Assembly: GCA_017962285.1 (NCBI GenBank)
Contig: JAGCVR010000159.1
Span: 1-8,670, forward strand
Source: Muribaculaceae bacterium
Lineage (GTDB): Bacteria; Bacteroidota; Bacteroidia; Bacteroidales; Muribaculaceae
Direction: 5' to 3'
DNA length: 8,670 nucleotides
How positions within the stretch are numbered: the stretch's first letter is position 1; every line of letters begins with the position of its first letter. Below the pieces are notes generated by a model that saw nothing but the letters and a program-made list of their open reading frames with translations, had not been told where the DNA came from and did not search any database. Below are positions 1 through 6,051 of the stretch, piece after piece. The translations under genes and the position numbers were made by a program.

Positions 1-198
1 AGTACCGTCAACCAGAGCATACAGAGTGTGGTCCTTGCCCATGCCTACGTTCTTGCCAGGACGGTGCTGGGTACCGCGCTGACGGCGGATGATGTTACCA
101 GCCTTGGCAAATTGACCACCAAAAATCTTCACGCCGAGGCGTTTGCTTTCGCTCTCGCGGCCGTTCTTTGAACTGCCGACACCTTTTTTATGTGCCAT
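1..198 (-). CDS. rpmA: 50S ribosomal protein L27, C-terminus cut by window edge
   Basis: Component of the large ribosomal subunit; in bacteria the L27 N-terminus reaches toward the peptidyl-transferase centre. The minus strand reads [20 protein letters not shown] from the ATG at 198-196, then a body with [17 protein letters not shown] and [21 protein letters not shown], all hallmarks of L27. Only the first 66 residues are present of a protein usually near 85-90; the remainder lies to the left of the window. The protein begins directly MAHKKG, without the cleavable N-terminal extension known from Firmicutes L27. It lies 19 bp downstream of rplU in the usual rplU-rpmA order, so the two should share one transcript. 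The leader before the ATG is AT-rich with no Shine-Dalgarno motif. Confidence 0.97.
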   Translation of the reverse strand, partial: MAHKKGVGSSKNGRESESKRLGVKIFGGQFAKAGNIIRRQRGTQHRPGKNVGMGKDHTLYALVDGT

Positions 199-217
199 AA
201 TGATAAAATTTTAGGGG

Positions 218-538
218 TTAAGCAATAACTTCTTTCACTTCAATCTGTGTGAACGTATGGCGATGACCGTTAAGACGGCGATAGCCTTTGCGACGTTTTT
301 TCTTGAAAACGATGATGTGTTCACCTTTTACGAGAGGATTCTTCACCTCTGCAATAACTTTTGCACCTTCCACGATAGGTGCGCCTACAGTAACGGCACC
401 GTCGGCGTCAACGAGGAGGACCTTGCTGAATTCAACGTTATCGCCCTCTTTCTTCTCGTCGCCGAGATAGTGAACGAACAATTTTTTGCCAGCCTCGGCG
501 CGGAATTGCTGTCCCTGGATTTCTACGATTGCGTACAT
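218..538 (-). CDS. rplU: 50S ribosomal protein L21
   Basis: Large-subunit ribosomal protein that binds 23S rRNA. The 106-residue product is full length for the family. It opens with [20 protein letters not shown], the typical L21 start, has the central [15 protein letters not shown] segment, and ends with the basic [20 protein letters not shown] stretch that contacts rRNA. The ATG at 538-536 is preceded by an AT-rich sequence, TCAGTTAATTAA, with no Shine-Dalgarno. It is the first gene of a leftward rplU-rpmA operon. A -7 promoter element about 85 bp upstream (625-632) implies a leader of roughly 80 nt that contains a small hairpin (576-593). Nothing in the protein is unusual. Confidence 0.97.
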   Translation of the reverse strand: MYAIVEIQGQQFRAEAGKKLFVHYLGDEKKEGDNVEFSKVLLVDADGAVTVGAPIVEGAKVIAEVKNPLVKGEHIIVFKKKRRKGYRRLNGHRHTFTQIEVKEVIA

Positions 539-575
539 TTAATTAACTGATTTTTAAAAGTTTGACCATACGGCG

Positions 576-593
576 GCAACGTTTTTGCGTTAC
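576..593 (-). other. Small hairpin in the predicted rplU leader
   Basis: On the minus strand 593-588 (GTAACG) and 581-576 (CGTTGC) can pair as a 6-bp stem with one G-U wobble, around a 6-nt loop CAAAAA. It lies within the predicted 5' leader, 38 nt before the rplU ATG. It is too short to be decisive and has no U tract. It could be a regulatory leader structure for L21 or chance folding. Confidence 0.25.
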
Positions 594-624
594 ACTTATC
601 AGAGCCTTTTGGTAATAGCGACTG

Positions 625-656
625 CAAAGGTAATAAAAAATTGTGGAATTATGAAA
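625..656 (-). promoter_or_regulatory. Bacteroidota-type promoter for rplU-rpmA
   Basis: Read on the minus strand, 632-625 is TACCTTTG, a perfect match to the Bacteroidota -7 element TAnnTTTG. About 20 bp further upstream (656-653) sits TTTC, a 3-of-4 match to the -33 element TTTG, whose usual spacing is about 19 bp. Transcription would begin near 618, giving rplU a leader of about 80 nt. The position directly upstream of a ribosomal protein operon supports the call; the start site itself is inferred. Confidence 0.7.
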
Positions 657-714
657 CATTGCCGGAATACTTTTTTCAAGTTCGTGTTAATTCATGTAAT
701 TAGTGGTGGAATAT

Positions 715-735
715 CGCAAATTTTGCGTAAATTTG
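715..735 (+). promoter_or_regulatory. Rightward promoter with embedded inverted repeat
   Basis: TAAATTTG at 728-735 is a perfect TAnnTTTG -7 element and lies 20 bp before the ATG of the MIP18-family gene, so the transcript would have a very short leader. No good -33 element is seen at the expected place near 705 (GGTG). Immediately upstream of the -7 element, 715-727 is a perfect inverted repeat: CGCAAA, a central T, then TTTGCG. Because it fills the spacer between the -33 and -7 positions, it could be an operator, and the poor -33 could mean an activator is needed. The promoter is reasonably supported; the operator is inference. Confidence 0.55.
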
Positions 736-755
736 TAAACTAAAGAAGAATTGTC

Positions 756-1076
756 ATGAATCCGGAAGAACGACTGAAGATAGAAGATCGCATCGTGGAA
801 ATGCTCCGCACGGTGTTCGACCCCGAGATACCTGTGGATGTGTACAGCCTGGGACTTATCTACAAGATTGACCTTGACGATGACGGTAATGTGTCGATCG
901 ACATGACACTTACCGCACCCAATTGTCCCATGGGCGATTTCATGTTCGAGGACATAAGGCAGAAAGTGGAGAGTGTGGAAGGGGTGCAGTCGGTAACCGT
1001 GAATCTTGTCTTTGAGCCCGAGTGGGATCAGTCCATGATGAGCGAAGAGGCGAAGCTGGAACTGGGCATGCTCTGA
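756..1076 (+). CDS. MIP18/DUF59-family Fe-S assembly factor (SufT-like)
   Basis: Small cytoplasmic protein of the MIP18 (DUF59) family, whose members, such as SufT, help mature iron-sulfur proteins. The 106-residue product is essentially a single domain. Diagnostic blocks are FDPEIPVDVYSLGLIY at about residues 21-36 and LTAPNCPMGD at 52-61, with the family's conserved cysteine at Cys57; the end is the usual VNLVFEPEWDQSMMSEEAK segment. The family role is established, but the specific client proteins here are unknown. It is the first gene of a rightward run, 9 bp ahead of lpxH, and starts 20 bp after a TAAATTTG promoter element. The start context AATTGTCATG has no Shine-Dalgarno and recurs exactly at the MgtC-like gene. 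An Mrp ATPase gene with a divergent, cysteine-less version of this fold lies 6 kb away on the other strand. Confidence 0.9.
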   Translation: MNPEERLKIEDRIVEMLRTVFDPEIPVDVYSLGLIYKIDLDDDGNVSIDMTLTAPNCPMGDFMFEDIRQKVESVEGVQSVTVNLVFEPEWDQSMMSEEAKLELGML

Positions 1077-1085
1077 TGCCCCTCA

Positions 1086-1874
1086 ATGAAAGTGGATATG
1101 GGACAGAAAAACATATATTTCATAAGCGACCTTCACCTGGGCGCGCATTACCTTGACAAGCGTGAGAGTGAGCGTCGTGTGACGGAATTTCTGCTGTCGA
1201 TAAAGGATGATGCGGAGGAGCTTTTCCTGCTTGGCGACATACTGGATTACTGGTTTGAATACCGTAACGTTGTTCCGCAGGGACATGTGCGCTTTTTAGG
1301 CACACTTGCCACGCTGGTTGATGCCGGTGTGAAAATCACATGGCTCACCGGCAACCACGATGTGTGGCTGCGGCAGTATCTTGCCAGGGAGATAGGGTTG
1401 CGCGTGATTCACCGCAACGAGATTATCACACTTCGCGGCAAGAAATTCTTCATTTCCCATGGCGATGATGTGGGCAGACGTCCGTTCTCTTACAGATTCA
1501 TGCGTTTCTGCTTCTATAATCCTGTGTGCCAATGGCTCTATGCGGCGGTACATCCCCGCTGGACCACGGCTATCGCTAACGGATGGTCCACTCACAACCG
1601 TGTGTCGCGTTCGCAGAAAAGCGAAAACGAGGAGGCCAAGAGAGGTTTGGAAGATCTGTCGGCTTGGGTGGTGGAGCACAGCAAAGCGCATCCGGAGGTG
1701 GATTTTTATGTTATGGGGCATCTTCATATTCCACATTACCGCACACTTGATAACAGCGCGGTGTTCGCTTTGCTCGGCAACTGGATAAACATGAGCACAT
1801 ACGCGGTTTTTGACGGAGAAAGGCTTGTCCTGAGATCCGCGACCGATGATAAAGAGATAACGATTAACGAATAA
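1086..1874 (+). CDS. lpxH: UDP-2,3-diacylglucosamine diphosphatase (LpxH-type)
   Basis: Calcineurin-like metallophosphoesterase expected to hydrolyse UDP-2,3-diacylglucosamine to lipid X and UMP, the fourth step of lipid A synthesis, at the cytoplasmic face of the inner membrane. Metal-binding motifs appear in order: DLHLG with Asp15 and His17, LLGDILDYW with Asp51, GNHD at 89-92, HGDD at 125-128 and GHLHIP at 211-216. The 262-residue length is in the range expected for LpxH of this lineage. A second in-frame ATG at 1098 (Met5) would also keep every motif; I kept the upstream ATG, which leaves a 9-bp gap to the preceding gene. It is tightly packed between the MIP18-family gene and the MgtC-like gene (13 bp), suggesting co-transcription. 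A distant phosphoesterase with another substrate is possible, but the LGDILDYWFEYRNVVP block fits LpxH. Confidence 0.9.
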   Translation: MKVDMGQKNIYFISDLHLGAHYLDKRESERRVTEFLLSIKDDAEELFLLGDILDYWFEYRNVVPQGHVRFLGTLATLVDAGVKITWLTGNHDVWLRQYLAREIGLRVIHRNEIITLRGKKFFISHGDDVGRRPFSYRFMRFCFYNPVCQWLYAAVHPRWTTAIANGWSTHNRVSRSQKSENEEAKRGLEDLSAWVVEHSKAHPEVDFYVMGHLHIPHYRTLDNSAVFALLGNWINMSTYAVFDGERLVLRSATDDKEITINE

Positions 1875-1887
1875 ACAAGCAATTGTC

Positions 1888-2592
1888 ATGTACGAACTGA
1901 TAATATCACCCGATGTTAATGCGGTGAATGCGATATTTCGCCTGTGTCTGTCGCTGTTACTGGGCGGACTGATTGGAATTGAACGTAACCGAAGAGGTCA
2001 GATAGCCGGATTGCGCACATTTGCGCTTATCACAATGGGTGCCACGCTGGCGATGCTCATCTCCATTTTTATTCCACAGGAATATCTGGGGCTGAAGAAC
2101 GGGGACCCGGGTCGAATCGCGGCTCAGGTGGTGAGTGGCGTAGGCTTCCTGGGAGCCGGTGCCATCATTCAGATGAAAGGGTCGGTACGTGGATTGACCA
2201 CGGCAGCCGGGATATGGATGACGGCGTGCATAGGTCTTGCCGTGGGAGCAGGGATGTATATGGTGTCGATCGTGGCAACTGCTTTGATTCTGTTTATCCT
2301 GTATAATCTTGACCGTTTTGAGCACCGCTCCAATTTCATGTGGGAGTCGAAGATTGTGCGTATTAAGCTCAATGGCATTGTAGGGGATTTGCAGCCGTGC
2401 CGCGAAATCTTCGCCAAATATGCCATCCGCGCGTCGGACCAGTTTCTGCGCTACGACTATCAGGACAATTTCACTGTGGTGAACTTTGTGGTTCTTAGCA
2501 AGAACCAGAGTTCGTTTCCCGAAGTCTTCAAGGCAATTCACGAGGCTTATCCGGTGATATCCATAACGCTGACAAACGAAGTGAGCGTGTGA
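1888..2592 (+). CDS. MgtC/SapB-family inner-membrane protein
   Basis: Polytopic membrane protein of the MgtC/SapB family. About five hydrophobic segments are seen (roughly residues 14-31, 43-63, 77-95, 103-120 and 122-140), followed by a soluble C-terminal region from about 150 to 234. Family signatures are GGLIGIERNRRGQIAGLRTF at 26-45, GVGFLGAGAII at 84-94 and SVRGLTTAAGIWMTA at 99-113. In Salmonella, MgtC is linked to survival in macrophages and low magnesium; most homologues, including those of commensals, have no assigned substrate, so I do not assign transport. The 234-residue length is ordinary. It follows lpxH by 13 bp. The ATG at 1888 sits in AATTGTCATG, identical to the start context of the MIP18-family gene, with no Shine-Dalgarno. 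No magnesium-sensing leader is apparent, as expected for an internal operon gene. Confidence 0.92.
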   Translation: MYELIISPDVNAVNAIFRLCLSLLLGGLIGIERNRRGQIAGLRTFALITMGATLAMLISIFIPQEYLGLKNGDPGRIAAQVVSGVGFLGAGAIIQMKGSVRGLTTAAGIWMTACIGLAVGAGMYMVSIVATALILFILYNLDRFEHRSNFMWESKIVRIKLNGIVGDLQPCREIFAKYAIRASDQFLRYDYQDNFTVVNFVVLSKNQSSFPEVFKAIHEAYPVISITLTNEVSV

Positions 2593-2616
2593 TTGCCGGC
2601 ATTTGGCGGAACCATC

Positions 2617-2647
2617 ATTGACAGGAGGGCTAAACAGATTAATTTAG
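2617..2647 (+). promoter_or_regulatory. Possible promoter for the GH92-mltG pair
   Basis: The 111-bp gap before the GH92 gene has ATTG at 2617-2620 and TAATTTAG at 2640-2647, separated by exactly 19 bp. These match the Bacteroidota -33 (TTTG) and -7 (TAnnTTTG) elements at 3 of 4 and one short of perfect. The transcript would start near 2652-2655, about 50 nt before the ATG. The match is imperfect and could be chance, but the gap size supports a separate transcription unit. Confidence 0.35.
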
Positions 2648-2648
2648 A

Positions 2649-2676
2649 GGCAGGTAATGACACGAGAAGGTCTGCC
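2649..2676 (+). other. Inverted repeat upstream of the GH92 gene
   Basis: GGCAG at 2649-2653 pairs with CTGCC at 2672-2676, and two further G-U pairs (2654 with 2671, 2655 with 2670) could extend the stem around a 14-nt loop. It sits at or just upstream of the inferred transcription start. It could be an operator for a local regulator or the 5' end of a structured leader. There is no U tract, so it is a poor intrinsic terminator for the upstream gene. Confidence 0.25.
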
Positions 2677-2703
2677 GCTGTTCAGATAAAGATAGTTTGA
2701 AAG

Positions 2704-4896
2704 ATGGGGAATTTTTTTAAGAAATCATTTGTGCTGTTGATGTTGCTGCCAGTTATGGCATGGGCAGGAGAGGACTATACCAGGTGGGTTAATCCGCTGA
2801 TAGGCACCGCTGGTGACGGCAACGTGTGGGTCGGCGCAAATGTACCGTTCGGCATGGTTCAGTTGGGACCTACGAGTGTCCATATGGAGTGGCACTGGTG
2901 CTCCGGGTATCACCGCAGCGATTCCACCGTGATAGGCTTTTCGCACACACACCTCAGTGGAACAGGAAGCAGCGACCTGATGGACGTGAACGTCATGCCC
3001 GTGATTGGCGAGGTGAAATATGCCCGCGGTGTCTTGGGCGATGAGCAAAGCGGATTATGGTCGTATCAGGACCGTTCGCAGGAATCGGCTGAGCCTGGTT
3101 ACTATAAGGCATGGCTCACCCGCTTCGGCATCGGGGCTGAACTTACGGCTACGTGCCGTGTGGGCATGCACCGCTATCATTTCCCCGAAAGCAGTGATGC
3201 GGGAATTGTGGTGGACCTGGAAAGTGGTCAGTTCGACCGTCCCACAGCCGGCTATGTGCGGGTGATAAATGACCGCGCCATTGAAGGCTACCGCTATTCC
3301 GACGGGTGGTCGCAAGGGCAGCGGGTCTATTTCTATGCCGAGTTCTCCAAGCCATTCACAGGTTTTCATCTCATTGCCGACGGCGCTGAGGTGAAAGGCA
3401 CAAAAGAGTTGAAGGCTACAAGAACCTATGCCCGTTTCGATTTCAATACTGCCGAAGGCGAACAGATATTGATGAAAGTGGCACTGTCGCCCACAGGAAT
3501 GCAGGCTGCCAGGATGAACATGGTAGCAGAAATTCCAGGCTGGGATTTCGACAAAGTGCGTCGCCAGGCAAAAGCAGAGTGGAATCGTGTGCTGTCGCTG
3601 ATTGACGTGAAAACCGGTGACGAGCATGTGAAGCACATTTTCTACACAGGAATGTACCATGCCATGATAGCGCCGTTTACCTATTGCGATGCTTCCGGCT
3701 CTTATCGCGGCATGGACGGCAAGGTGCATCAGGGCAAGGGATTCACGAATTTCACGGCGATGAGCCTTTGGGACACTTACCGGGCCTGGCATCCGCTGAT
3801 GACGATTATAGAGCCAAACCTCACGGCAAATATCGTGAATGCCATGATAAATATCTGCGACGAGCAGGGACGGCTGCCCATCTGGCCGCTCTATGGCTTC
3901 GAGACCGAGGGAATGATAGGCTATCCTGCCGTTCCCGTGGTAGCCGATGCTGTACTGAAAGACATAAAGGGCGTGGATGCCGAGCGGGCGTATGGCGCAA
4001 TGAAACGAACGTCGATGAACGACGACCGCGGGCTGAAGTGGCGCCGCCAGTTCGGCTATGTGCCGTGCGACTCGATGATGCGCAGCGTGGCGTTTGAACT
4101 TGAATATGACCTTGCCGACTGGGCTATTGCCCAGGTTGCGAAGAAACTGGGCAAAGATGCCGACTATGAATACTACATGGAGCGCAGCCGCGGCTACAGG
4201 CATCTGTTCGACAAGAGCATAAACCTGATGCGCGGAAAGGACTCCCGCGGAGAATGGAACACGGCATTTCACCCAATAAAGCAAATCCACTTCGGCGATG
4301 AATTCTGCGAAGGTAACGCCTGGCAGTACACATGGCTCGTCCCACACGACATGGAGGGACTTGCCGAATGTTTCGGCGGCAAGGACCGGCTTATCGCCAA
4401 ACTTGATTCACTCTTTGTGATTACCGGCGACTTGGGCGAGGAAGCGGCTCGCGACATATCGGGGCTGATAGGGATGTATGCTCACGGCAACGAGCCGAGC
4501 CATCATGTGCTTTATCTTTACACCATGCTTGGCGAGCCTCGCAAAACTGCGAAGTGGGTGCGTCATGTGATGACCACGATGTATCGCGACGATGAGAATG
4601 GAATGGAAGGCAACGAGGATATGGGCCAGATGTCGGCGTGGTACATTATGAGTGCGCTGGGATTCTATCAGGTGGAGCCGGCTGGCGGACGCTATTATTT
4701 CGGCAGTCCGCTGGTGGACGAGGCAACGCTGAAGGTGAGCGGCGGCAAGTTCCGTATAAAGGTGCACGGCAACAGCGCCGGTAACATCTACATAAAAAGT
4801 GTGAAACTCAACGGTAAACCCTACAGCCTGAACTATATCAACCACAGCGACATAGCCCGTGGCGGAGTGCTTGAGTTCTTTATGGGTCCTGAATAA
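2704..4896 (+). CDS. Secreted GH92-family alpha-mannosidase
   Basis: Exo-acting, calcium-dependent alpha-mannosidase family that removes mannose from host N-glycans or fungal mannan; the linkage preference cannot be read from sequence. The 730-residue product starts with a signal peptide (KK, then a hydrophobic core, with likely cleavage after AWA at residue 21) and has no lipobox cysteine, so a soluble periplasmic location is expected. Family blocks follow: NPLIGTAGDGN near 31-41, FSHTHLSGTG at 79-88, MSLWDTYRAWHPL around 353-365, EFCEGNAWQYTWLVPHD with the probable general acid Glu536, HGNEPSHH at 594-601 and EGNEDMGQMSAWY with the putative base Asp639. All expected catalytic blocks are intact and the length is usual. 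It stands alone: no SusC/SusD, regulator or other glycosidase in the window. It precedes mltG by 18 bp. Confidence 0.95.
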   Translation: MGNFFKKSFVLLMLLPVMAWAGEDYTRWVNPLIGTAGDGNVWVGANVPFGMVQLGPTSVHMEWHWCSGYHRSDSTVIGFSHTHLSGTGSSDLMDVNVMPVIGEVKYARGVLGDEQSGLWSYQDRSQESAEPGYYKAWLTRFGIGAELTATCRVGMHRYHFPESSDAGIVVDLESGQFDRPTAGYVRVINDRAIEGYRYSDGWSQGQRVYFYAEFSKPFTGFHLIADGAEVKGTKELKATRTYARFDFNTAEGEQILMKVALSPTGMQAARMNMVAEIPGWDFDKVRRQAKAEWNRVLSLIDVKTGDEHVKHIFYTGMYHAMIAPFTYCDASGSYRGMDGKVHQGKGFTNFTAMSLWDTYRAWHPLMTIIEPNLTANIVNAMINICDEQGRLPIWPLYGFETEGMIGYPAVPVVADAVLKDIKGVDAERAYGAMKRTSMNDDRGLKWRRQFGYVPCDSMMRSVAFELEYDLADWAIAQVAKKLGKDADYEYYMERSRGYRHLFDKSINLMRGKDSRGEWNTAFHPIKQIHFGDEFCEGNAWQYTWLVPHDMEGLAECFGGKDRLIAKLDSLFVITGDLGEEAARDISGLIGMYAHGNEPSHHVLYLYTMLGEPRKTAKWVRHVMTTMYRDDENGMEGNEDMGQMSAWYIMSALGFYQVEPAGGRYYFGSPLVDEATLKVSGGKFRIKVHGNSAGNIYIKSVKLNGKPYSLNYINHSDIARGGVLEFFMGPE

Positions 4897-4914
4897 AGAT
4901 GATTTGTTAGCGAC

Positions 4915-5943
4915 ATGAAAAAAAATGATTTGAAGCGGATACTGCTTGCCGCAATCGCGGTGATTGTGGTTGTGATGATATGCCTGTGCCTCTATTTCTG
5001 CCCGGTGATGACAGGCGGCGCAGAAAAAGACGCGGAGATACGCCTGCGCAAGGGAAACACGGTGGAAATGGTTACCGATTCAATAGCGAAAGTGCTTGGA
5101 GATGATTTCGCGCAGAAAGTGAAGAAATCGTTCAGGATGCTTCGCGCCAATGTCTCGAACCGTCAGGGCGCATATCGCATCAAGGCCGGCGAGAGCCCCA
5201 TGTCGGTGGCAAGGAAGATTCGCAACGGCATGGAGAGCGGCGTGAAGTTCACGTTCAACAATGTCCGCACCAAGCAGCAGTGGGCTGAGCGGGTAGGAGA
5301 GACCTTCGCAATGGATGGCGACAGCATTCTGGCTCTGCTGAACGATGCGGATTACTGCGCCCAGTTAGGGTTTACCACCGATAAGATCACGGCGATGCTG
5401 CTGCCCGATACCTATGAATTCTACTGGTGCATTACACCCGAGCGACTGCTTGAGAAACTGCACGGCTATTACGAGAAATTCTGGGACAAGAAACGTCTGG
5501 AAAAGGCTGCAGCGCTGGGGTTGACCCCAGCCGAGGTCACGATTGTGGGCTCTATAGTGGAAGAGGAGACCGCAAAACGGGATGAGCGCGGCAAGGTGGG
5601 CAGGCTCTACCTGAACCGGATTGAACGTGGAATGCAGTTGCAGGCCGATCCCACGGTGAAGTTTGCCATAGGCGACTTCGGAATTAAGCGAATCACGCTT
5701 GCCATGACACGCGTGAACTCGCCCTACAACACCTATGTAATTCAAGGATTGCCACCAGGCCCAATCAGGATGGTGGAGAAGGGAACTCTGGACGCTGTGC
5801 TGAATGCACCACGCCATAACTACCTATATATGTGCGCTAAGGAGGACTTCTCGGGTTATCACAATTTCACGGCAAGCTACAGCGAGCACATGGCAAACGC
5901 CCGCCGCTACCAGGCAGCCCTCAACGCCCGCGGAATCAAGTAG
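4915..5943 (+). CDS. mltG: Endolytic transglycosylase MltG (YceG family)
   Basis: Membrane-anchored lytic transglycosylase that cuts nascent peptidoglycan strands and is thought to set glycan chain ends. The 342-residue protein has a short basic N-terminus and one transmembrane helix at about residues 9-28, placing the catalytic part in the periplasm. YceG blocks are LLPDTYEFYW at 162-171, IVGSIVEEET at 210-219, LQADPTVKFA at 242-251, NSPYNTYVIQGLPPGPI at 268-284, and NYLYMCAKEDFSGYHNFTASYSEH near the end. The catalytic glutamate is in the EEET motif (216-219), where many homologues read EKET; the change is conservative. The gene lies 18 bp after the GH92 gene, and its stop is followed by a 9-bp tandem array before a convergent gene. 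Length and motifs indicate a functional enzyme. Confidence 0.95.
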   Translation: MKKNDLKRILLAAIAVIVVVMICLCLYFCPVMTGGAEKDAEIRLRKGNTVEMVTDSIAKVLGDDFAQKVKKSFRMLRANVSNRQGAYRIKAGESPMSVARKIRNGMESGVKFTFNNVRTKQQWAERVGETFAMDGDSILALLNDADYCAQLGFTTDKITAMLLPDTYEFYWCITPERLLEKLHGYYEKFWDKKRLEKAAALGLTPAEVTIVGSIVEEETAKRDERGKVGRLYLNRIERGMQLQADPTVKFAIGDFGIKRITLAMTRVNSPYNTYVIQGLPPGPIRMVEKGTLDAVLNAPRHNYLYMCAKEDFSGYHNFTASYSEHMANARRYQAALNARGIK

Positions 5944-5960
5944 TTGAGCAAAAGCGCGGG

Positions 5961-5975
5961 CAGGTATAAGACCTG
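5961..5975. other. Short hairpin after mltG, overlapping the repeat array
   Basis: CAGGT at 5961-5965 and ACCTG at 5971-5975 form a perfect 5-bp stem around ATAAG. Further out, GGGC at 5958-5961 could instead pair with GCCC at 5988-5991. Lying 18 bp after the mltG stop, it may help end transcription, but there is no U tract following it, so a terminator call is weak. Confidence 0.3.
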
Positions 5976-6024
5976 TAGGACTTATAAGCCCTATAAGCCC
6001 TATAAGCCCTATAAGCCTTATAAG
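5965..6024. repeat. 9-bp tandem repeat array, core TATAAGCCC
   Basis: Seven units in strict 9-bp register lie between the stops of the convergent mltG and M48 genes. Unit starts are 5965 (TATAAGACC), 5974 (TGTAGGACT, degenerate), 5983, 5992 and 6001 (each TATAAGCCC), 6010 (TATAAGCCT) and 6019 (TATAAG, partial). Both array edges include the palindrome CTTATAAG (5981-5988 and 6017-6024), which could pair with each other. The core copies are identical while the leftmost units have drifted, as in arrays that change by slippage. Every unit contains an in-frame TAA in one reading frame and no gene covers it. The function is unknown; a transcription barrier between converging genes or a neutral variable-number repeat are both possible. 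Confidence 0.9.
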
Positions 6025-6051
6025 ATGGTTAGTGGCAACTGGGGATTGTCC

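Noticed and set aside
1296..1889. 197-codon minus-strand open frame over lpxH
   Set aside because: Antisense shadow of lpxH with no family resemblance.
1957..2541. 194-codon minus-strand open frame over the MgtC-like gene
   Set aside because: Antisense shadow; the plus-strand frame carries all the MgtC/SapB signatures.
2693..2699. TAGTTTG as a -7 promoter element for GH92
   Set aside because: It has one base too few between TA and TTTG and would start transcription at or inside the coding sequence.
3055..4347. 430-codon open frame on the minus strand inside the GH92 gene
   Set aside because: It is antisense to an intact, fully motif-supported GH92 gene; its translation is rich in His, Ala and Arg without a recognisable domain. 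It is a codon-bias shadow.
5965..6024. Repeat array as a possible CRISPR
   Set aside because: Units are 9 bp and directly abutting with no unique spacers, and there are no cas genes.
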